Source: Fen-1058 sp964398185 (GTDB lineage: Bacteria > Chloroflexota > Anaerolineae > Fen-1058). Taken from it: a stretch of 64,000 nt of DNA. The translations under genes were made by a program, and so were the position numbers. The stretch is from the NCBI GenBank assembly GCA_964398185.1, contig CAYNML010000017.1, positions 1 to 64,000 on the forward strand, given 5' to 3'. Positions 1 through 7,548 of this stretch are shown piece by piece. Numbering within the stretch: position 1 is the stretch's first letter; every line of letters starts with the position of its first letter. The notes under the pieces are model-generated. The model saw only the letters and a program-made list of their open reading frames with translations, was not told the DNA's origin and searched no databases.

Positions 1-656
1 GCCTGCGCTCCGCCGATGTCAGTGACGATGTCATCGCCCACCATGACACAGTATTCCGGCTCGAGGCCCATATCATGTACGGCCAAGCGGAAGAAATCCG
101 CCGAGGGTTTGCCCAGCACGATCGGCTGCTGCCCCGTCGCGTAAGTGAACGCCGCCGCGATCGGGCCGACGTCCAGCCGGGGGCCATCGTTCGCATGCCA
201 GTAACGCGACATCCCCAACGCGATCAACTGCGCCCCGTCGAGCAAGTAGCGCAGCACCTGATTCAACTTCGCATACGTCCAGTCGTCGCCCAGATCGCCC
301 AACACCACGTAATCGGGTTGACGTTGATCTTCGCGTATGCTGTCGAACTCAGCGCGTGTATCGACCGTGGTGAAGAACACTCCGCTCGCGTTTCTCCCGC
401 GCAAAAACGTCGCGGCCGCCACCGCCGGACAAAAGATCTCACGCGGCTCAGCGGTAACGCCATAGTTCTGCAACTTCTTCGCCAGTGAAACACGGCCCTT
501 GCTCGTCGTGTTGGTGACAAAGCGAAACGGTACACCGTGAGCCCGCAGCTGCGCGATCACCTCCGCGCCGCCGGGGATGGGCTGCGTGTCGTTGTAGAAG
601 ACACCGTCGAGATCGAAGAGGAAGGCGGAAGGATGAGGGATGAAGGATGAAGTCAT
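1..656 (-). CDS. HAD-superfamily subfamily IIA phosphatase, C-terminus beyond window
   Basis: Partial gene: 218 codons are visible from the ATG at 656 and the frame runs open off the left edge. The start is followed by FLFDLDGV, the HAD motif I nucleophile loop (DxD). Further on are TNTTS (motif II), GKPS (motif III Lys) and VGDDIVTDIGG (motif IV acidic pair) near the visible end, so only the last few dozen residues of a roughly 260-residue protein are missing. The motif order and the FVTNTTS style match subfamily IIA enzymes (NagD/LHPP-like), cytoplasmic phosphatases of sugar phosphates or phospho-amino compounds. Substrate cannot be read from sequence. No clear Shine-Dalgarno precedes the ATG. 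It stands alone, separated from the TA/herA block by hairpin repeats. Confidence 0.85.
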   Translation of the reverse strand, partial: MTSSFIPHPSAFLFDLDGVFYNDTQPIPGGAEVIAQLRAHGVPFRFVTNTTSKGRVSLAKKLQNYGVTAEPREIFCPAVAAATFLRGRNASGVFFTTVDTRAEFDSIREDQRQPDYVVLGDLGDDWTYAKLNQVLRYLLDGAQLIALGMSRYWHANDGPRLDVGPIAAAFTYATGQQPIVLGKPSADFFRLAVHDMGLEPEYCVMVGDDIVTDIGGAQ

Positions 657-734
657 GTGCGCGATGATACAGCCATCACGGCAAAGGGGCAACCGTCCGC
701 AAGTTCTGCGAGTGAAATCGATGGCTGCTACCCC

Positions 735-806
735 AAGTCGGCTTAAGCCGACTTCCATTACCAGCCCGGAGTTTCAACTCCGGGGCAACTCTCCGGGGCA
801 ACTCCG
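735..806. repeat. intergenic hairpins incl. a perfect 20-bp palindrome
   Basis: Positions 735-754 form a perfect palindrome (AAGTCGGCTTAAGCCGACTT). Next to it, CCCGGAGTT and AACTCCGGG form a second hairpin (about 765-784), and the word CTCCGGGGCAA is then repeated three times in tandem. No gene lies in 657-892. The structure could stop transcription of the herA operon, but there is no T-run on the minus strand. Confidence 0.6.
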
Positions 807-818
807 GGGCAACAGCGC

Positions 819-889
819 CGGATGCCTGATGCGCCCCGCGCGCCTCCGCCGCATAGCGGCGAGTAAGGCGACGGCACTCGGGCATGACG
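819..889. repeat. partial copy of the GGATGCCCGA/TCGGGCATGAC hairpin repeat
   Basis: GGATGCCTGATGCG at the left and CTCGGGCATGACG at the right enclose an inner hairpin (CCGCC..GGCG). It closely matches the right half of the copy at 38709-38845, including the inner GCGGC/GGCAAGGCGAC segment. It is one of five copies of this family in the window. Confidence 0.7.
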
Positions 890-892
890 CAC

Positions 893-1030
893 TCACAACC
901 CGCTATCATCCCGCCCCAACGTCTTGCGATTCTTCTCCAATTTCTTCTGCAACTGATCGCCTTCGACGCAGCCCAACGCCTCGTAATACGCCGCCGAGGT
1001 GGTAGCGCGCGTGCGGACGACGACGGGCAG
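893..1030 (-). pseudogene. orphan 3' tail of herA (second copy of the herA C-terminus)
   Basis: Read on the minus strand, 1030 to 893 encodes LPVVVRTRATTSAAYYEALG.. ending ..GRDDSGL and a TGA stop. Aligned by eye with the last 44 residues of the HerA encoded at 1740-3284, 30 of 44 positions are identical, with no indel. There is no start codon: an in-frame TGA lies immediately upstream at 1031-1033, and the PIN toxin stop lies 15 bases further. It is therefore a severed gene tail, separated from the complete herA by a TA module. The orphan is visibly more GC-rich than the tail now attached to herA, so the orphan may be the native one. Confidence 0.85.
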
Positions 1031-1044
1031 TCAGTGTCACGCAC

Positions 1045-1437
1045 TCACCACACCACAGGCACCAGTTGGCTGGCGGCAATCGCGAGGTCAACGGAGAGAC
1101 AAGCCGCGCCCAGCCGCCGCGCTGCGCCGACAATAATGCCGTCGTGCATTTCGGGGACACTGCCTGTGGCATCAAAATCGAGGATATCTTCAGGAGCAAA
1201 GGGGACGAAAACAAACTGACCACCAGTTTGCAGACGCGCGAATTCGGCTCTGAAATCAAGCGGTCGTTGCTGTTTCTCGTTAAGGTAATACAGCTCGGCC
1301 AACACGATGGCTGGCACGTAGATCACGGCCTGACCACGCGCCCCCTCATCGAAGGCCGCCGAAGCTTGCACACCCAGTCGCGGAGAATTGGTCAGATACC
1401 AAAACAAGGCATGGGTATCGGCGACGTAGTGGTTCAT
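1045..1437 (-). CDS. PIN-domain ribonuclease toxin, VapC-like
   Basis: 130 residues, the usual PIN toxin length. It opens with YVADTHALFWYL (first catalytic Asp in DTHALFW), has a conserved Glu in IVLAELYYL, and later acidic residues in MHDGIIVGAA and SVDLAIA. This is the order of the metal-binding residues of VapC-type RNases, which cleave tRNA or rRNA when the antitoxin is lost. The start overlaps the upstream antitoxin by 4 bases (ATGA), typical of coupled TA pairs. The module lies between intact herA and the orphan herA tail, so it is probably an insertion. Direct target is unknown. Confidence 0.88.
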   Translation of the reverse strand: MNHYVADTHALFWYLTNSPRLGVQASAAFDEGARGQAVIYVPAIVLAELYYLNEKQQRPLDFRAEFARLQTGGQFVFVPFAPEDILDFDATGSVPEMHDGIIVGAARRLGAACLSVDLAIAASQLVPVVW

Positions 1438-1676
1438 GACTGAAAATCACCCGTCGACCATTCACCTTCCCATTCATGGCGGATCTCTTTCAGTGAGGCG
1501 TCCACATCGAAATCGTCAGGGAAACGCCCGCGCCATATGCCACGCAGGTCTTGTGGCGAACGAGAGGCGAGGCCCAAGCGGACTTGCCGCGCCAAGTACT
1601 CCAGCAAGTTAATTTGCTCCTCGAGTGGCAATTGACCGGCCAGGCGTTCAACATCATTTAGCGTTGTTTCGCCCAT
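1434..1676 (-). CDS. VapB-like antitoxin partner of the PIN toxin
   Basis: 80 residues. The N-terminal half (VERLAGQLPLEEQINLLEYLARQVR) resembles the LPxEEQ..LxEYLARxxR helix of small antitoxins found before PIN toxins. The acidic, Trp-rich C-terminal half (IRHEWEGEWS) would be the toxin-binding tail. GAGGGTGAG lies a few bases before the ATG. It is translationally coupled to the toxin and lies 64 bases downstream of the herA stop. DNA-binding type is not certain, since no ribbon-helix-helix or AbrB signature is obvious. Confidence 0.75.
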   Translation of the reverse strand: MGETTLNDVERLAGQLPLEEQINLLEYLARQVRLGLASRSPQDLRGIWRGRFPDDFDVDASLKEIRHEWEGEWSTGDFQS

Positions 1677-1739
1677 CTCACCCTCCTGCTTAAAGTCTAT
1701 ACGGTTAGCCCCAGGCGGTCAAGTCAATCGACCCTGGCA

Positions 1740-3284
1740 TCACAAACCGCTATCATCTCCTCGCAACGCTTTTACATTTTTCTTTAATTCCTTCTGCAAG
1801 TCATCACCTTCTTTTGGACCAATTGCGTTGTAGTATTCCGCTGAAGTCGTGTCCCGCGTCCGAATGACCACCGGCATCGGCACGGCGTGGCCGAGGATNN
1901 NNNNNNNNNNNNNNNNNNNNNNNNNNNNNNNNNNNNNNNNNNNNNNNNNNNNNNNNNNNNNNNNNNNNNNNNNNNNNNNNNNNNNNNNNNNNNNNNNNAT
2001 GGTGATGACGAGCGGCTTGGGCTCATCGCGCCCGCTTACTAGCGCGCCGCCCTGCGCTGCTTCCTTACGCTCGACGTAGGCTTGATGAATGCGGCGCGTG
2101 AGGTAGTTCGCCACGAGGATGTACGCCTCCAGCGATCCGCCGTAACGCCCGAACTCCAGCACGACGTTGACGCCTTGATTGATGAAGCCCAGTAGTTTTT
2201 CCACGACGTTGTCCTGCACATTCGGACGCAGAAAACCAAAGCGCTGGAACATGCTCAACTTGCGTTGAATCGCGCCGAGGGTGCCTTCGTGGATCAGCCC
2301 GGAATCGATCATGTCCTGCATCTCTTCAGGGCGCTCGTCGTTGAGTAAACGTCCAATCCAGTTGCGGCCCAACCGCCGATGAATTGCGTACAACGCGCCC
2401 ACCTGCACGTCGCTCAAGCCCATCAGCGATTGCAGCATCGCCACATCTTCGGGTTCCAGATGCTCGTAGCCGATGGTCACATCGTAATCGACCTTGCTGC
2501 CGCGGCGGCGGCTGCTCTCCGGATCGAGCGTGACCACGGCCACCTTGCCCGACGGGAACAACTGGCGTAGGCCCTTCACTTCGGTCTTCGCTTCGTCCTG
2601 GCTCTTCCAGCCATATTCGTTGTGCATATCGAAGATCAGGTTGACGGCCACGTTCTCTTTGACGATGCCCGCCAGCAGCATCCGCGTGAGGAAGGTCTTA
2701 CCCGTGCCGCTCTTGCCAAACACCCCACTCGATCGTTCCACCAGCCGTTTGAGGTTGAGATAGATGCGGATGCCATCCATGTCCAGCGGCTCGCCGACGT
2801 AGAAGTAGCCGGGCTGCTCTTCGCCGAAGATTTTATTCACATCCTCGGCAGTGGCTTCGACCACGCGCGCGAAGTGACCGGGCACCGTCTTCACCGGCTT
2901 CGCTTCGTCCGACCCTTCTTCCAGCATCAACATCGGCGCGACGTGCAGCAGCCCGAAGGTGTTGGTGCCGATCATCACCTCGGCCATGAAGTCATCGCGC
3001 ATGTCCGGCGCAACCTTGGCCCAGCGTGGATCGGTGGCGTCCAGCATCACGTCGGTGATCATCGAGAAGAAGCGGCGCGACTGCCCCTGTACGACGACAT
3101 ACCGCCCGACGGCAGTCGCTTCGGTGCTGGTATCGCGATCGAGTTTGACTTCCAACCCCTTGCTCAGCGATCCGCCGACGACGACGCCCAACGGCTTCAC
3201 GTCCGGCTCGTCGGCCAGGTTCCATTTGCGCGGGCCGAAGAAATCGTCCAATTCGGAATGTGTGTTGAATGCGGAGTCGGTCAT
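1740..3284 (-). CDS. herA: HerA-type ATPase, interrupted by a scaffold gap
   Basis: DNA-translocating hexameric ATPase that works with the NurA nuclease on DNA ends. The N-terminal ~150 residues form the HAS-barrel region, and the Walker A loop GKSGTGKT is at about residues 190-197. The sequence then follows the family to LVIT, where 100 N replace the Walker B and arginine-finger region, and resumes at ILGHAVPMPVVIRTRDTTSA. The nominal 514 residues are therefore approximate. The HAS-barrel gene lies just upstream (151 bases, holding a repeat) and nurA before it. The last ~45 codons are unusually AT-rich for this window and have a diverged duplicate at 893-1030. Confidence 0.9.
   Translation of the reverse strand: MTDSAFNTHSELDDFFGPRKWNLADEPDVKPLGVVVGGSLSKGLEVKLDRDTSTEATAVGRYVVVQGQSRRFFSMITDVMLDATDPRWAKVAPDMRDDFMAEVMIGTNTFGLLHVAPMLMLEEGSDEAKPVKTVPGHFARVVEATAEDVNKIFGEEQPGYFYVGEPLDMDGIRIYLNLKRLVERSSGVFGKSGTGKTFLTRMLLAGIVKENVAVNLIFDMHNEYGWKSQDEAKTEVKGLRQLFPSGKVAVVTLDPESSRRRGSKVDYDVTIGYEHLEPEDVAMLQSLMGLSDVQVGALYAIHRRLGRNWIGRLLNDERPEEMQDMIDSGLIHEGTLGAIQRKLSMFQRFGFLRPNVQDNVVEKLLGFINQGVNVVLEFGRYGGSLEAYILVANYLTRRIHQAYVERKEAAQGGALVSGRDEPKPLVITXXXXXXXXXXXXXXXXXXXXXXXXXXXXXXXXXXILGHAVPMPVVIRTRDTTSAEYYNAIGPKEGDDLQKELKKNVKALRGDDSGL
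1899..1998. other. scaffold gap (100 N) inside herA
   Basis: Exactly 100 N. The true length is unknown. It removes the Walker B portion of HerA and lies just before the AT-rich tail that has a duplicate copy nearby. Confidence 0.99.
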
Positions 3285-3301
3285 GGTTATTTCCTAAACA
3301 G

Positions 3302-3426
3302 CGTCATTGCGAGGAGCGTAGTGTGCGACGAAGCAATCTCATGTTCGGACAAAGAGATTGCTTCGCATCCTCCGACTTCAGCCCGCGAACAGAAGCGGGC
3401 TTCCGCTCAGGATGCTCGCAATGACG
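3302..3426. repeat. CGTCATTGCGAG...CTCGCAATGACG palindromic repeat, copy 1
   Basis: Terminal inverted repeat CGTCATTGCGAG / (C)TCGCAATGACG with inner arms GAAGCAATCTC and GAGATTGCTTCG. An extra hairpin (CAGCCCGCGAACAGAAGCGGGCT) is nested in the right half. It fills the space between herA and the HAS-barrel gene. Four further copies lie at 21744, 35186, 40279 and 45577. Confidence 0.9.
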
Positions 3427-3435
3427 TTTTCTGGA

Positions 3436-4023
3436 CTATGGCTTGATTCGTCGCAACAGTCCTTCGAGTCGTACTGCATCAAACGCCAGCAGGCGCGAGA
3501 GTTCGCGTCCGGCGCGCACCAGATATTCGCGGCCCTGCGTCCCACGCGCCTCCGCAGCGAGGCGCAGCGAAGCGGCCAGCAGTTCATCGGCAGGCGCGTC
3601 TTTCGCATTCAACACCGTGCGGAAATACGTGAAGTCGTTTGTAAAGCGAATCACTTCCTCATCTGCGCAGGTCACGATTTCATCCAGCGCGCTGGGCGGC
3701 TGCGCGGGCAGATACTGATACATCTTGCCGTCGCGCGCATGGCCCACGACGAGCACGCTGATCTCGATCGGCACCTGGCGATTCGTTCGTTGATCGGCGA
3801 TGTATTCGGCGCTCACCTCGGCCCCGATCAACTGGCGCGCGAACAGATCATCCTCGATCACGACGTCATAGATCAAGCCGATGATCTCACCGCCGTCCGG
3901 CGCTGCGACTTTGACAAAGCCGCCAAAGCGCGGCACATCCACCGCCAGAGTTTTGGTGCCGAGGGTGAGACTCGCCGTGCTGGAACGCAGCACACGGCCC
4001 ACGGGTAAAGAATGATCAGTCAT
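3436..4023 (-). CDS. small HAS-barrel protein of the herA-nurA operon
   Basis: 195 residues. The N-terminal half (VGRVLRSSTASLTLG.., FVKV, GLIYDVVIEDDLFARQLIG) resembles the HAS-barrel found at the N-terminus of HerA and similar hexameric ATPases, but there is no P-loop or other ATPase motif. The C-terminal half is helical and charged, ending REYLVRAGRELSRLL. It lies between nurA (15 bases away) and herA on the same strand, so it probably acts as an accessory or adaptor of the HerA-NurA complex. This role is inferred from context and domain only. I do not recognise a named family for the full length. Confidence 0.75.
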   Translation of the reverse strand: MTDHSLPVGRVLRSSTASLTLGTKTLAVDVPRFGGFVKVAAPDGGEIIGLIYDVVIEDDLFARQLIGAEVSAEYIADQRTNRQVPIEISVLVVGHARDGKMYQYLPAQPPSALDEIVTCADEEVIRFTNDFTYFRTVLNAKDAPADELLAASLRLAAEARGTQGREYLVRAGRELSRLLAFDAVRLEGLLRRIKP

Positions 4024-4038
4024 GCGATCCTTGCCTCA

Positions 4039-5214
4039 CTATCTGCGATTGGCCAACAACGTCTTCTGCCGGGCCTTCTCCGACGACTGCGCCTCAAGAC
4101 CCTGCCGCGTCAACTGGGTGGCGATCATCTTCTCGAACTCGGCGCGCTCCATATTTGTCACCACGGCGATTTCATGTGATCGCGCCAGAACGTAAGGATA
4201 GCCAGGCGAGACCTTGCACTGCTCGACCAACGCGGCATGCAGCAGCCCCACCGCCGCTTGATCTTGTGCCACCCACACGGGAACCTCCACGCGCGCGATG
4301 CCGGGCTGGGCCGACGTGCCGACATTGACGTAGAAAAAGTGAATGCTTTGTCCCTGCTGGCGATACGTCGTGTTCCAGCCGGGGGCTACTTCAAACACGG
4401 CGCTGCGCTGCGCCGGTTGCAGCCACGCCGCAAAAATCGCCGTGTCGCGCAGACCGTTGAAGACGCTCGTCCGCTCCGCCATCACACTGGCGATAGCCTT
4501 TTCGGGATCGTCGAACGTCGCCAGCCTGGCCAACTGGGCCACCATGGTGCTGCGCGGGCGTGAAACAAACGCCCCGATCGGAATACGGGCCTCGCGCAGC
4601 CGATCGAGTTGGCGGATGTACTCCCGCTCCAATTGATCTTGCTGATCCTTCGTGATCCCTTCGGCGTGCGCCCAGAGCGCCAACGTCCCATCCAGCAGGG
4701 CCAGCGCCGTCCCTGTTTCTTTGAGTGCCAACTCAGCCACATGAACGAGCTCGGACAAGTTGCGGCGTGCATTGATCAATGGACCGGACACGAGTTGATC
4801 ATCCTCGTACAGACTCTCGGCATCGCCAAACACGCTGGGATGCGTCGCCACAAGCGGGGCCTGGCCGGAACCGTGCCGGAAAACGATCGTGCCGATGTTG
4901 ATGAGATAATACAGCGCGACGCCGTGCGTATCAGGATAAATCTGCGAACCATCACCGGCGACGATGCTGAGGCGTGCGGGATGCGGCGGGGGATCGATCG
5001 CGCTGTCGAGCGGTTCGCCGATCGGGACGGCGCCGCGCCAACGTTGGGTCTCCATCGCGCGCTGCGCCAGTTGGCGCAGGTCACCGTCGTCGGCATGATC
5101 GCGCAACAGCTGCTGTACCTGCGGCGTGATCGCATCCAGCTCGTGCTTGCGCTGCGCGGCCTGCTCGCCCAGCTGCGCGACTTGCGCGGTGACTTTGCTC
5201 AGTTCAAGGGTCAT
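4039..5214 (-). CDS. nurA: NurA-domain nuclease
   Basis: 391 residues, within the NurA range. A coiled-coil N-terminus (residues ~1-55) precedes the nuclease core: VAGDGSQIYPD (metal-binding Asp near residue 88) and LALLDGTLALW (second Asp near 175) are the typical NurA acidic motifs, and the C-terminal part ends with YPYVLARSHEIAVVT, where the conserved His of NurA is expected. NurA is a single-strand exo/endonuclease that resects DNA ends with HerA. It is the first gene of the minus-strand operon nurA / HAS-barrel / herA. The ATG at 5214 lies directly beside a long inverted repeat, and no convincing Shine-Dalgarno is visible. Confidence 0.88.
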   Translation of the reverse strand: MTLELSKVTAQVAQLGEQAAQRKHELDAITPQVQQLLRDHADDGDLRQLAQRAMETQRWRGAVPIGEPLDSAIDPPPHPARLSIVAGDGSQIYPDTHGVALYYLINIGTIVFRHGSGQAPLVATHPSVFGDAESLYEDDQLVSGPLINARRNLSELVHVAELALKETGTALALLDGTLALWAHAEGITKDQQDQLEREYIRQLDRLREARIPIGAFVSRPRSTMVAQLARLATFDDPEKAIASVMAERTSVFNGLRDTAIFAAWLQPAQRSAVFEVAPGWNTTYRQQGQSIHFFYVNVGTSAQPGIARVEVPVWVAQDQAAVGLLHAALVEQCKVSPGYPYVLARSHEIAVVTNMERAEFEKMIATQLTRQGLEAQSSEKARQKTLLANRR

Positions 5215-5220
5215 CGATCA

Positions 5221-5320
5221 AAACCTGTCAGGTCTTCTGCCAACGATCACGCGGATTCACTGGTGCACATCACACCTGTCAGTCAGCTTACGCCATTCGT
5301 ACGAAAGACCTGACAGGTTT
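5221..5320. repeat. 16-bp perfect inverted repeat around a 68-base loop
   Basis: AAACCTGTCAGGTCTT (5221-5236) and AAGACCTGACAGGTTT (5305-5320) are exact reverse complements. Each arm is itself nearly palindromic around ACCTGTCAGGT. It lies between the divergent nurA and xpt genes. The element at 39772-39869 has the same design with the word AGACCTCGGAGGTTTT. Confidence 0.85.
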
Positions 5321-5457
5321 GTGCGAATCGAACACGTGTTCATTATACCCATTCGATCAAGCAGAATCAAGCCAGCTTGTCATGCCAACAACGCGCCATC
5401 GTGGCATGATCGTCCGGCTTGTTGTAAAATACGTCATCCCAGACATGGAGCGTCACC

Positions 5458-6030
5458 GTGAAAGCACTCCAGCAGCGCATCCTGACCGACGGCCGCAACC
5501 TCGGACGCGGCATCCTCAAAGTCGATTCCTTCGTCAACCATCAAGTCGATCCCATGCTGATGCACGATTGCGCGCAAGAGCTCGCGCGGCGCTTCCAGGC
5601 CGATCGGCCCACCAAAGTCCTCACGGCCGAGATCAGCGGCATCGCGCCCGCCCTGCTCACCGCGCTGGCCTTGCAGGTGCCGGTGGTGTATGCGCGCAAG
5701 CACAAACCCATCACCATGCCGGACACCGTGTTCCTGACCACAGCCCCGTCGCACACCAAAGGCAACTACGTCGATCTGATGGTCTCGCCCGAATACCTCG
5801 GCGCCACCGAACGCGTGGTAATCATCGACGACTTCCTCGCCAGCGGCCAGACCATCCTGGGCTTGATTCGCCTGGCACAGGCCGCCGGCGCGCACGTGAT
5901 CGGTGTAGGCACGTTGATCGAGAAATCGTTTGAAGGCGGTCGTGAATTGCTGGAAGCCGCCGGGATGAAAGTGGAATCGCTGGCGCGCATCACGTCCATG
6001 ACGGATGATCGCATTGTGTTTGCCGACTGA
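5458..6030 (+). CDS. xpt: xanthine phosphoribosyltransferase
   Basis: 190 residues, the expected length. It converts xanthine and PRPP to XMP in purine salvage. The PRPP-binding motif VVIIDDFLASGQT is at about residues 120-132, and RKHKPITMPD and TKGNYVDLMVS are typical of Xpt rather than adenine phosphoribosyltransferase. The GTG at 5458 is chosen as start because ATGGAG lies 8 bases upstream and the family begins MKAL. The product XMP is the substrate of GuaA, encoded 1.5 kb downstream on the same strand, so xpt and guaA together give a xanthine-to-GMP route. No purine riboswitch is visible in the 240 bases upstream. Confidence 0.93.
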   Translation: MKALQQRILTDGRNLGRGILKVDSFVNHQVDPMLMHDCAQELARRFQADRPTKVLTAEISGIAPALLTALALQVPVVYARKHKPITMPDTVFLTTAPSHTKGNYVDLMVSPEYLGATERVVIIDDFLASGQTILGLIRLAQAAGAHVIGVGTLIEKSFEGGRELLEAAGMKVESLARITSMTDDRIVFAD

Positions 6031-6064
6031 CCGACAATGCTGAACCAGCAACGAGGAGCACAAC

Positions 6065-6730
6065 ATGGAGCGCGTCCAAGTCAGCCACAAACCCGATCAT
6101 GACCCGGTTGCCGACCTGCCCATGGTTGATGCGTATCTGCTGTGGGCCTTGCAGGCCGCCGAACAGGTCATCGGCGCGCAAGGCGTCGTCACCATCTTGC
6201 GCCGCAGCGGGCTGGAAAAGTTGATCAACAACTATCCGCCTGATTTACCTGTCGCCAGCGGCCAATTCACGTTTGACGATTACGGCACGCTGTGCGCCGG
6301 GCTGATCGACGTGTACGGTTATTCCGGCAAAAGCATGATGCTGCGCATCGGTCGACTGTCAGCCAAGTTGGCCGTCTTAAAGCAGCGGGAACTATTCGAC
6401 CTGACTAAACTCGAAAGCGCGCGAGAACTGCCGTTGGAGTTGAACCTGCGCGCCGGGCTGGAAGTGCTGCAAACTGGGTATCAAGCCTTGATGCCGCACA
6501 TGCGCTATCGCCTGGAAGATCACGGCGCCGCCTGGGCCTACATCACCGAGACGTGCCCCATGTGCGCCGGTCAGCAGGCTAACCAGGCCATGTGCTGGCT
6601 CTTCAGCGGCGTGCTGGAAGAAGCCGCCCACTGGCAGACCGGCAAGCTGTTTGAAGTCAAAGAAACGGCCTGCCGCGCGCTGGGCGATGCGGCCTGCGTG
6701 TGGGAGGTCAGCAAACAACCACTTGAATAA
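6065..6730 (+). CDS. V4R-domain protein, copy 1
   Basis: 221 residues; GAGGAGC precedes the ATG. The C-terminal half carries the V4R (4-vinyl reductase-like) small-molecule-binding domain, with conserved ETCPMCAG and CRALGDAACVWEVSK motifs, whose Cys residues may bind metal. The N-terminal half is helical (ADLPMVDAYLLWALQAAEQVIG). The next gene encodes a colinear paralogue of identical length. Such proteins act as ligand sensors or adaptors; the ligand cannot be read here. The pair lies between xpt and guaA, which might link it to purines, but this is only context. No DNA-binding or signalling output domain is present. Confidence 0.75.
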   Translation: MERVQVSHKPDHDPVADLPMVDAYLLWALQAAEQVIGAQGVVTILRRSGLEKLINNYPPDLPVASGQFTFDDYGTLCAGLIDVYGYSGKSMMLRIGRLSAKLAVLKQRELFDLTKLESARELPLELNLRAGLEVLQTGYQALMPHMRYRLEDHGAAWAYITETCPMCAGQQANQAMCWLFSGVLEEAAHWQTGKLFEVKETACRALGDAACVWEVSKQPLE

Positions 6731-6810
6731 CGTCCGGCTGTCCGGCTTTTGTGATCCGGTCGCGTCGCAATCGCGCTAACGCCTTTCACCAGCCCGATCA
6801 GGAGGACATC

Positions 6811-7476
6811 ATGGCCGCCCTGGAGATCCGCAACCGCGCCGTTCATGACCCCGTCGCCGATCTGCCCATCGTCGACGCGTACATGCGCTGGGCTTTGTTG
6901 GCCGCTGAGGAAGTGGTGGGCAAGCCGGGACTGACAGCCATTCTACGCCAGATCAACCTGGCTCACGTGATCGACAACTACCCGCCGGAATTGCTGCAAG
7001 TCAGCGGCCACTATCACTATGCCGACTACGCCAATCTCAACTGCGGCCTGCTGGAATTCTTCGGGCGCGCGGGCAAGAGCATGACCATGCGCGTGGGCCG
7101 CCTCTCGGCGCGGCATGGCATCGAACGGCAGAGCGAGCTCTTCGGCATCGCCGTGCTCATCGCCTCCAAGATTCTGCCGCTGCCTACGCAGATCAACAAG
7201 GGCCTGACCTCGATGCAGAACGGCTACCGCCGCCTGATGCCCAACGTGCGTCTCAGCCTTGAAGATCGCGGCGACAAGATCGCCTACATCACCGAGACGT
7301 GCTCGCTGTGCGCGGGCAAAGAAGCCAACGCGCATATCTGCTGGACGTTCGGCGGCGTGATCCAGGGACTGCTGAGCTGGCAGACCGGCAAAGAGTTGGA
7401 GATCGAAGAAGTGCAGTGCCGCGCGCAGGGCGCCCCGACTTGCGTGTGGGAAATCAGCAAGAAACCAAAGGAGTGA
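6811..7476 (+). CDS. V4R-domain protein, copy 2
   Basis: 221 residues, paralogous to the preceding gene throughout. Shared signatures are PVADLPIVDAYMRWAL near the start, NNYPPEL/DNYPPEL, GKSMTMRVGRLSA, ITETCSLCAGKEAN and CRAQGAPTCVWEISKK. The ATG at 6811 is preceded by AGGAGGACATC, so this start is preferred over an in-frame ATG at 6751. The Cys pattern in the V4R domain is kept in both copies, suggesting both are functional, possibly as a heterodimer. Origin by tandem duplication is inferred from equal length and colinear motifs. Confidence 0.75.
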   Translation: MAALEIRNRAVHDPVADLPIVDAYMRWALLAAEEVVGKPGLTAILRQINLAHVIDNYPPELLQVSGHYHYADYANLNCGLLEFFGRAGKSMTMRVGRLSARHGIERQSELFGIAVLIASKILPLPTQINKGLTSMQNGYRRLMPNVRLSLEDRGDKIAYITETCSLCAGKEANAHICWTFGGVIQGLLSWQTGKELEIEEVQCRAQGAPTCVWEISKKPKE

Positions 7477-7546
7477 AACGTGAAACGTGAAACGTAAAAC
7501 GTAAGCACCATTTACGTTTTACGCCTTTCGTTTTACGCCTTACGCA
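7477..7546. repeat. GTGAAACGT / ACGTTTTACG word repeat, copy 1
   Basis: The left half carries GTGAAACGTGAAACGTAAAACGTAA and the right half TTTACGTTTTACGCC, so the stretch can fold back on itself. It fills the whole space between the second V4R gene and guaA. Related copies lie at 22755, 27041, 28774 and 41074. Confidence 0.75.
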
Positions 7547-7548
7547 TC

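Noticed and set aside
2622..3446. A 274-codon plus-strand frame opposite herA
   Set aside because: His/Arg-rich shadow of the herA coding strand; no motif and no ribosome binding site.
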